In this document: positions 15,474 to 20,640 of the stretch, in pieces
How positions within the stretch are numbered: position 1 is the stretch's first letter
How the letters are laid out: each line of letters begins with the position of its first letter
Source: Rhodobacterales bacterium UBA7416
GTDB taxonomy: Bacteria; Pseudomonadota; Alphaproteobacteria; Rhodobacterales; Rhodobacteraceae
DNA: 20,640 nucleotides
Assembly: GCA_002469545.1 (NCBI GenBank)
Contig: DKMK01000002.1
Location: 1 to 20,640, forward strand
Reading direction: 5' to 3'
The notes under the pieces: generated by a model
The model's input: the letters and a program-made list of their open reading frames with translations, nothing else
Database searches by the model: none
What the model was told of the DNA's origin: nothing
Program-made: the position numbers and the translations under genes

Positions 15474-17606
15474 TTAAGTCTTAAGTGTCATTTGGTGGCG
15501 GCGAGATTGCAGAACTTGTGCAACATCCGAATCAGCCTCAACTGCGGTGACGATATTGGACAGGTGTTCCACATCTCGTACCTCTATATCAATCGCAATA
15601 CGGTAAAAATCCTGTTTACGATCACTAAAATGCATATCGACAATATTACTGTCTTGTTCTGAAATAAGTATGCAAATACGGCCCAATACACCGCTATAAT
15701 TGGCCATCGTGACCTCTATGGTCACTTTATTCACCGTTTCACTGCGACCTTTGGTCCAGCTTAGATCGATCCACCGCTCTGGCTGATCTTCATACTCGAT
15801 CAAAGTATCACAATGAATTGAATGAACGAACACACCTTTGCCCCGCGTGCCGATCCCAACAATACGTTCACCAGGCAATGGCTGACAACACGCTGCCGCT
15901 TGTACGACTTGATCCGCTTCCAAACCAACAATTTTGGCCTCTGGCTGATTTATCTCACCGCTTTTGTCGTGTAACAGTGATGGATACAACGCGCTGACCA
16001 AATCAACACCCGTTAATTCCGAGCTACCAAGTTTTGACAAAACTTCGCTATGATCTTTCATGCCCAGTTTTTTGGCCGCTGTATTCAACGCCTTATCGGT
16101 CGCCTTTTTACCCACATGTTCCAACGCAACACGTGCCAATTCACGGCCCAGCTTTATGTAACCCGCCTGATGGTCTTCGCGCAGAGCACGGCGAATGGCC
16201 GATTTGGCCCGCCCCGTTTTGACGATATCGATCCACGTCGCTTGTGGGCGTTGCCCCACAGCAGTTTGGATTTCCACAGATTGTCCATTGCGTAAACGCG
16301 TCCATAATGGAACGCGGTGACCATCAACTTTGGACCCAACCGTCGCAGACCCAATGCGCGTATGGATAGCAAACGCAAAATCAATCGGCGTCGCACCACG
16401 CGGCAATTGCACAACATCACCCTTTGGCGTGAAACAGAATACCTGATCGGCAAACATTTCCAATTTCACATGTTCTAAAAACTCTTCGTGATCGTCTTCA
16501 TCTGTGTTTATGCGATCCGCCAAATTACTCAGCCATGACAGCGGATCAACGGAAAATCTATTTTCCGCACGACGGCCGTCTTTGTAGGCCCAATGCGCAG
16601 CCACGCCAACTTCGGCAACTTCGTGCATTTCACGCGTTCGAATTTGAATTTCAACCAATTTACCATCGCGCCCTGCCACCGTGGTGTGGATCGAACGATA
16701 CCCGTTTGATTTTGGCGAACTAATGTAATCCTTGAAACGACCTGGCACAGCAGTCCAACGTTGGTGCACCGCACCTAACGCGCGGTAAACATCATCTTCA
16801 TGTTCCGTGATAATCCGAAAGCCATAAATATCTGACAGACGCGAAAAGCTTTGTTGCTTTTCTTCCATCTTACGCCAGATTGAATACGGCTTTTTCTCGC
16901 GCCCTGTGATGCTCGCCTCGATAGAATGGGTCGACAACAACGTGCGGATATCTTTCAAAATGGATGGGATCAAATCTTCTGACTGATCGCGCAATGTAAT
17001 AAAGCGACGAATAATAGAATTGCGGCCTTCTGGGTTTAAAACCTTAAACGCCAGGTCCTCCAATTCATCGCGCATCCACTGCATACCCATGCGACCCGCT
17101 AAAGGCGCAAAAATATCCATAGTCTCACGCGCTTTGCTAATTTGCTTTTCACTGCGCATATGTTTGATCGTGCGCATATTGTGCAGCCGGTCGCCCAGTT
17201 TAACCAGTAAGACGCGCAAGTCTTGTGACATCGCTAACAATAGTTTGCGGAAATTCTCAGCCTGCTTGGCTTGAACGGACGACAGCTCTAGATTTGTCAG
17301 CTTGGTCACACCATCAATCAGTTGCGCTATCTCTTCGCCAAAAATGCCGGCAACCTCTTCATGAGTCGCCTCGGTATCTTCGATCGTGTCATGCAACAAT
17401 GCCGTGATGATCGTCGCATCATCCAGCTTTTGACCGGCCAGAATAACAGCAACTTCAATCGGATGTGTGAAATAGGGCTCGCCTGAATGGCGTGTCTGCC
17501 CATCATGTGAGCGCAAGCCAAAAGCATATGCCTTGCGGATCAGTTGTTCATTTGTCTTTGGGTTGTACGTGCGAACATGATCAATCAGCGTTTCAACTTC
17601 GATCAT
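15474..17606 (-). CDS. rsh: Bifunctional (p)ppGpp synthetase/hydrolase (Rsh/SpoT type)
   Basis: The 710-residue enzyme makes and degrades the alarmone (p)ppGpp. The N-terminal HD hydrolase has His48 and LLHDTIEDT with His72-Asp73. The synthetase has KKPYSIWRKM, DIYGFRIITEHEDD and NGYRSIHTTV. A TGS domain follows at about 385-445 (VFCFTPKGDVVQLPRGATPI), and an ACT domain closes the chain. The intact HD motif shows hydrolase activity is likely retained, as expected for the single alphaproteobacterial Rsh. GGAG lies eight bases before the ATG. It starts 30 bases after rpoZ, a widely conserved neighbour, omega being part of the ppGpp-binding site in RNA polymerase of E. coli. Confidence 0.98.
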   Translation of the reverse strand: MIEVETLIDHVRTYNPKTNEQLIRKAYAFGLRSHDGQTRHSGEPYFTHPIEVAVILAGQKLDDATIITALLHDTIEDTEATHEEVAGIFGEEIAQLIDGVTKLTNLELSSVQAKQAENFRKLLLAMSQDLRVLLVKLGDRLHNMRTIKHMRSEKQISKARETMDIFAPLAGRMGMQWMRDELEDLAFKVLNPEGRNSIIRRFITLRDQSEDLIPSILKDIRTLLSTHSIEASITGREKKPYSIWRKMEEKQQSFSRLSDIYGFRIITEHEDDVYRALGAVHQRWTAVPGRFKDYISSPKSNGYRSIHTTVAGRDGKLVEIQIRTREMHEVAEVGVAAHWAYKDGRRAENRFSVDPLSWLSNLADRINTDEDDHEEFLEHVKLEMFADQVFCFTPKGDVVQLPRGATPIDFAFAIHTRIGSATVGSKVDGHRVPLWTRLRNGQSVEIQTAVGQRPQATWIDIVKTGRAKSAIRRALREDHQAGYIKLGRELARVALEHVGKKATDKALNTAAKKLGMKDHSEVLSKLGSSELTGVDLVSALYPSLLHDKSGEINQPEAKIVGLEADQVVQAAACCQPLPGERIVGIGTRGKGVFVHSIHCDTLIEYEDQPERWIDLSWTKGRSETVNKVTIEVTMANYSGVLGRICILISEQDSNIVDMHFSDRKQDFYRIAIDIEVRDVEHLSNIVTAVEADSDVAQVLQSRRHQMTLKT

Positions 17607-17636
17607 AAAAGTGGCTCCATCGTCAGCCCTTGCACG

Positions 17637-17987
17637 TTACTTAACTTCTTGTGCTTCCATCAACGCGCGCAACAAGTTTTCGTCGTTCATGTCGTCACCT
17701 GGTTGATCATCACCACCGCCCATCAACAACGCCATTTCGTCTTCTTCTGGCTCGTCAACTTCGATTTGTGTTTGGTGGCTTTGAACTGCTGCTTCGTGCA
17801 GACTAGCCGCCGTCAATGTTTCCTCAGCGATTTCACGCAGGGCAACAACTGGGTTCTTGTCGTTGTCGCGCGCAACGGTCAATTCTGAACCAGACGCGAT
17901 TTCACGCGCACGGTGTGCCGCAAGCATGACCAAATCAAAACGATTAGGAACTTTATCTACGCAATCTTCAACTGTTACACGTGCCAT
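17637..17987 (-). CDS. rpoZ: DNA-directed RNA polymerase omega subunit
   Basis: The 116-residue protein begins MARVTVEDCVDKVPNRFDLV, continues with MLAAHRAREIASG and has NPVVALREIAEETL, all hallmarks of omega. The C-terminal extension is acidic (EVDEPEEDEMALLMGGGDD), as in other alphaproteobacteria. Omega helps RNA polymerase assembly and forms part of ppGpp site 1 with beta prime. GGAG is seven bases upstream of the ATG. The gap of 79 bases to folK may hold a promoter, but I cannot identify one. Confidence 0.97.
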   Translation of the reverse strand: MARVTVEDCVDKVPNRFDLVMLAAHRAREIASGSELTVARDNDKNPVVALREIAEETLTAASLHEAAVQSHQTQIEVDEPEEDEMALLMGGGDDQPGDDMNDENLLRALMEAQEVK

Positions 17988-18066
17988 CTGGAAACTCCAA
18001 AATATAAGGATATCAACAAGGGCCGAGCATTAAGGTGTTTTTTCACCAATGGCAAGGGCAGATCAA

Positions 18067-18651
18067 TCAGATTTCAATCAGATATTGCCTTACTTCATCT
18101 ATCAATTCAGCGGGCAAGGCATCGCGCATTTGCAACGTCGTATGGCCCAACATTGGGTGGCACCATTCAGGGGCTACATCCGCCATAGGCACCAATACAA
18201 ATGCGCGGTCTTGGATGCGCGGATGTGGCAATATCAACTGCGATGGGGTCTGTTCCATCTGATCTGGCAACGCCATGCCGATCCAATCACTCACAATCTT
18301 TTCATTAGGCTGAATCAAGTTTTCATAGTTTAATAGGTCAATATCAATAACGCGTTGTTCCCAACGCTTGTTCCGCGTTCGCCCTAAAATTGCCTCGATC
18401 TCATGGAATCTTTCCAATAATTGCTCGGGCGCCAATTCAGTTTCGGCGGCTAAAACGCAATTTATAAAATTGGGCCCAGCGCCGTTTGGAAAGGCAGGTG
18501 TTTGATAGTACTTACTTTTACTTGATATTTCGATTGTTTTATTTGATAATAGTTGAATTGATTCCGCAACCACAGCCAGAGATTCCGTCAAATTTACGGA
18601 TACATTTGACCCTAATGCGATAAGGATTTTGTTTTGATTACGGGTTAACAT
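18067..18651 (-). CDS. folK: 2-amino-4-hydroxy-6-hydroxymethyldihydropteridine pyrophosphokinase (HPPK)
   Basis: The 194-residue enzyme pyrophosphorylates hydroxymethyldihydropterin in folate synthesis. ILIALGSNVSVN is the N-terminal motif, YYQTPAFPNGAGPNFINCVL follows, and GRTRNKRWEQRVIDIDLL has the catalytic ATP-binding and Asp-x-Asp metal residues. LPHPRIQDRAFVLVPMADVAP is the last conserved block. No obvious Shine-Dalgarno precedes the ATG at 18651. The first third of the gene is visibly richer in A and T than its neighbours. It is the first gene of the long minus-strand run and divergent from the NYN gene. Confidence 0.95.
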   Translation of the reverse strand: MLTRNQNKILIALGSNVSVNLTESLAVVAESIQLLSNKTIEISSKSKYYQTPAFPNGAGPNFINCVLAAETELAPEQLLERFHEIEAILGRTRNKRWEQRVIDIDLLNYENLIQPNEKIVSDWIGMALPDQMEQTPSQLILPHPRIQDRAFVLVPMADVAPEWCHPMLGHTTLQMRDALPAELIDEVRQYLIEI

Positions 18652-18690
18652 TTACTATTGATCATTCCCATTCTGTGGTTATTGTGCACC

Positions 18691-18746
18691 AGCTTCTTCG
18701 ACCCGTCCTCGTCTAACACGCAACCGACGTTTTTGTCGACGAAGCT
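18691..18746. repeat. Inverted repeat in the folK/NYN divergent intergenic region
   Basis: AGCTTCTTCGAC at 18691-18702 matches the reverse complement of GTCGACGAAGCT at 18735-18746 at 11 of 12 positions, with a 32-base spacer. It ends about 18 bases before the NYN ATG, so a folded leader could affect translation. A smaller nested hairpin (CGAC-GTTTTT-GTCG) is at ~18725-18738. Function is unknown. Confidence 0.4.
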
Positions 18747-18764
18747 TTATAAAAAGGAAATATA

Positions 18765-19346
18765 ATGTTTTATCGTGACGAGCGATTGGCGCTCTTTATT
18801 GATGGATCCAACCTTTATGCAGCAGCTAAAGCGTTAGATTTTGATATAGACTACAAGCTTCTAAGAACAGAATTTATGAGACGGGGCAAATTACTGCGCG
18901 CGTTTTATTATACTGCTTTGTTAGAAAACGAAGAATATTCACCCATCCGCCCATTGGTGGACTGGTTGAACTATAACGGTTTCACAATGGTGACGAAAAC
19001 AGCCAAGGAATACACTGATTCCATGGGCCGTCGCAAAGTGAAAGGAAACATGGACATCGAACTGGCCGTGAATGCGATGGAATTAGCACCGCATGTCGAC
19101 CATATCGTGTTATTTTCCGGCGATGGCGATTTTCGTCCATTGGTTGAATCACTTCAACGCCAAGGTGTGCGCGTTTCAGTTGTTTCAACAATCCGTTCAC
19201 AACCACCTATGATTTCCGACGATTTACGTCGTCAGGCCGATAACTTTATCGAACTTGATGAATTGCGTGATGTCGTTGGCCGTCCGCCACGTCCCGAAGG
19301 GACCTATGCGCAGACATCCAACAGCGAAGTCGAAACAACCGAATAA
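18765..19346 (+). CDS. NYN domain protein (LabA/DUF88-like putative nuclease)
   Basis: The 193-residue protein is a PIN-like NYN domain. LALFIDGSNLY (Asp13, Asn16) is the first acidic motif, KGNMDIELAVNAM (Asp97) the second, and LFSGDGDFRPLV (Asp120, Asp122) the third; all expected metal ligands are present, so nuclease activity is plausible but unproven. The C-terminal tail after ~165 is low complexity (RPPRPEGTYAQ) and probably disordered. AAGGAA precedes the ATG. Its place next to folK and rpoZ is conserved in Rhodobacteraceae and suggests an RNA-processing housekeeping role. A terminator follows. Confidence 0.93.
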   Translation: MFYRDERLALFIDGSNLYAAAKALDFDIDYKLLRTEFMRRGKLLRAFYYTALLENEEYSPIRPLVDWLNYNGFTMVTKTAKEYTDSMGRRKVKGNMDIELAVNAMELAPHVDHIVLFSGDGDFRPLVESLQRQGVRVSVVSTIRSQPPMISDDLRRQADNFIELDELRDVVGRPPRPEGTYAQTSNSEVETTE

Positions 19347-19374
19347 TCTGTCGCACTTCGACAGAACGAGAACG

Positions 19375-19412
19375 ATTAAAGCTCTATCATAATCGATAGG
19401 GCTTTAATTTTG
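19375..19412 (+). terminator. Rho-independent terminator after the NYN gene
   Basis: A 14-bp stem (19375-19388 with 19395-19408, one G-U pair) and six-base loop end in TTTT. It starts 28 bases after the NYN stop and just before the start of the next gene. Confidence 0.9.
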
Positions 19413-19433
19413 CCCGCACTCAGGACGCTTCCT

Positions 19434-20033
19434 ATGGAAAATTACTTACTATACGCACCAGCGTGTTTTGCTGTGAACATGGCGTTTGGGCCAAATAACC
19501 TTATGGCTATTAACAACGCCGTTCAAAAAGGCGTGCTTTTCGCATGGGTAGCAAGCTTTGGGCGCATCGTATCTTTTGCAATTATGATTGCTTTATCTGC
19601 GCTTGGGCTCGGCATTATTTTATCAACATCCCCTATCCTCTTCACAATACTCAAATTACTTGGCGCTGCATATCTTACTTGGATTGGCTACACTGTCTTT
19701 CGCGATTCTCTCATAGTGAAGGACACAACAATCACAGCCCAAGATATTCCAATGTCCAAGGCAATGAAACGCGAAGCAATGACAGCATTGGCCAATCCGA
19801 AAGCCATTTTGGTTTTCGCCGCTTTCATCCCCTCTTTCGTTGATACAAACAACTACGCCGTCAGCTACAGCATCTTGGGTTTGATTTTTCTAGCTTTTGA
19901 ATTGGTCGCAATCGCGATCTACGCTGGCATCGGAGCCTACACTGCAAAGTCAGCAAAACTTCAACTACATTGGATGCAACGCATATCAGGAATCGGCATG
20001 ATGATTTTCGGCGTTTTAATGATCTTCGCCTGA
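19434..20033 (+). CDS. LysE/RhtB family exporter
   Basis: The 199-residue protein has about six hydrophobic helices. MAFGPNNLMAINN near the start is the family's GPN motif, and ALANPKAILVFAAFIPSFVD is the second conserved block, with the NPK motif. The family exports amino acids and related compounds; the substrate here is unknown. The ATG at 19434 is preferred to the TTG at 19410 because AGGA lies a few bases upstream and TTG would sit inside the terminator tail. It lies between the NYN gene and ispH, probably its own unit since a terminator precedes it. Confidence 0.9.
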   Translation: MENYLLYAPACFAVNMAFGPNNLMAINNAVQKGVLFAWVASFGRIVSFAIMIALSALGLGIILSTSPILFTILKLLGAAYLTWIGYTVFRDSLIVKDTTITAQDIPMSKAMKREAMTALANPKAILVFAAFIPSFVDTNNYAVSYSILGLIFLAFELVAIAIYAGIGAYTAKSAKLQLHWMQRISGIGMMIFGVLMIFA

Positions 20034-20083
20034 TTGCGCAAAACCCATTGTGTAATTCGACCTTCGCGGTTTAAAACAACGCC

Positions 20084-20640
20084 ATGACAAAACCAGCACT
20101 GAACCTATACCTTGCCGCGCCACGCGGATTTTGCGCCGGCGTCGATCGTGCAATTAAAATCGTGGAAATGTCGCTTGAAAAATGGGGTGCCCCTGTGTTC
20201 GTGCGCCATGAAATAGTCCATAATAAATACGTGGTGGATGACCTGCGCGCCAAAGGTGCAGTGTTCGTAGAAGAACTGGATGAATGCCCCGATGATCGCC
20301 CCGTGATTTTTTCTGCCCACGGCGTGCCAAAATCAGTTCCTGCCGCCGCACAGGCACGCGAAATGGTCTTCGTCGATGCCACCTGCCCGCTGGTATCTAA
20401 AGTCCACATCGAAGCAGAACGCCATCACGCAAACGGATTGCAAATGGTAATGATTGGCCACGATGGCCACCCCGAAACCATCGGCACCATGGGACAGTTA
20501 CCAAACGGCGAAGTGTTGCTGGTCGAAACGCCAGCGGATGTCGCGTGTTTGACACCACGCGACCCGGATCAACTGGCCTATATCACCCAAACAACATTGT
20601 CGGTGGATGACACAATCGAAATCGTCGCCGCATTACAGGC
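20084..20640 (+). CDS. ispH: 4-hydroxy-3-methylbut-2-enyl diphosphate reductase, N-terminal part
   Basis: The first 185 residues of IspH are visible; the gene continues past the window edge. APRGFCAGVDRAI has the first iron-sulfur Cys17, SAHGVP a substrate-binding His, and DATCPLVSKVH the second cluster Cys. IGHDGHPETIGTMGQ and TQTTLSVDDT complete the visible motifs; the third cysteine is outside. The enzyme catalyses the last step of the MEP isoprenoid pathway using a [4Fe-4S] cluster. The ATG is the best start because the conserved LYLAAPRGF block follows immediately. No clear Shine-Dalgarno is seen. Confidence 0.97.
   Translation, partial: MTKPALNLYLAAPRGFCAGVDRAIKIVEMSLEKWGAPVFVRHEIVHNKYVVDDLRAKGAVFVEELDECPDDRPVIFSAHGVPKSVPAAAQAREMVFVDATCPLVSKVHIEAERHHANGLQMVMIGHDGHPETIGTMGQLPNGEVLLVETPADVACLTPRDPDQLAYITQTTLSVDDTIEIVAALQ

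Noticed and set aside
1..20640. Search for CRISPR arrays, tRNA or rRNA genes, transposases, phage genes and attachment-site repeats
   Set aside because: None seen; genes are housekeeping in type and arranged as in related genomes.

Overview
The window looks like chromosomal core sequence from a marine alphaproteobacterium of the Rhodobacteraceae (Roseobacter-type). This rests on protein sequence and gene order: etfA end; acyltransferase, HPr, PTS EIIA(Man), RapZ, short HPr kinase, ChvG, ChvI and pckA as one block; and folK, rpoZ, rsh, DUF2062, pdxJ, lepB, rnc, era, DUF1491, recO as another. By eye the base composition is only moderately GC-rich for this group, so a lower-GC marine lineage is likely. 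The exact genus cannot be called.

Region 1 (1-1469): the C-terminus of ETF alpha with its terminator, then a divergent pair. A small Crp/Fnr-type regulator is on the minus strand. A secreted His-rich protein of unknown function is on the plus strand. A near-perfect FNR-type palindrome lies between them.

Region 2 (1470-6743, minus strand): a compact regulatory block transcribed chvI, chvG, hprK, rapZ, EIIA(Man), ptsH, acyltransferase. It combines an envelope-sensing two-component system with a regulatory PTS lacking any sugar permease. chvI is broken by a frameshift at a run of ten A residues. Several genes have TTG or GTG starts overlapping the previous stop.

Region 3 (6744-9119, plus strand): ATP-dependent PEP carboxykinase, divergent from chvI, with a strong terminator, then a small META-domain lipoprotein.

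Region 4 (9146-18651, minus strand): a long co-oriented run, folK, rpoZ, rsh, DUF2062, pdxJ, LysE-type exporter, lepB, rnc, era, DUF1491, recO, tag-like glycosylase. Many junctions are 4-base stop/start overlaps. The slot between pdxJ and lepB, where acpS is usually found in this group, holds the exporter instead.

Region 5 (18765-20640, plus strand): a NYN-domain protein with a terminator, a second LysE/RhtB exporter, and the start of ispH, cut by the window edge.

Most of the window is ordinary housekeeping sequence. I do not see a defence island, CRISPR array, prophage, insertion sequence, rRNA or tRNA. The points most worth a second look are the chvI homopolymer frameshift, the Crp/Fnr palindrome pair with its unknown metal-ligand-rich secreted partner, the missing acpS, and the altered signature motif of HprK.
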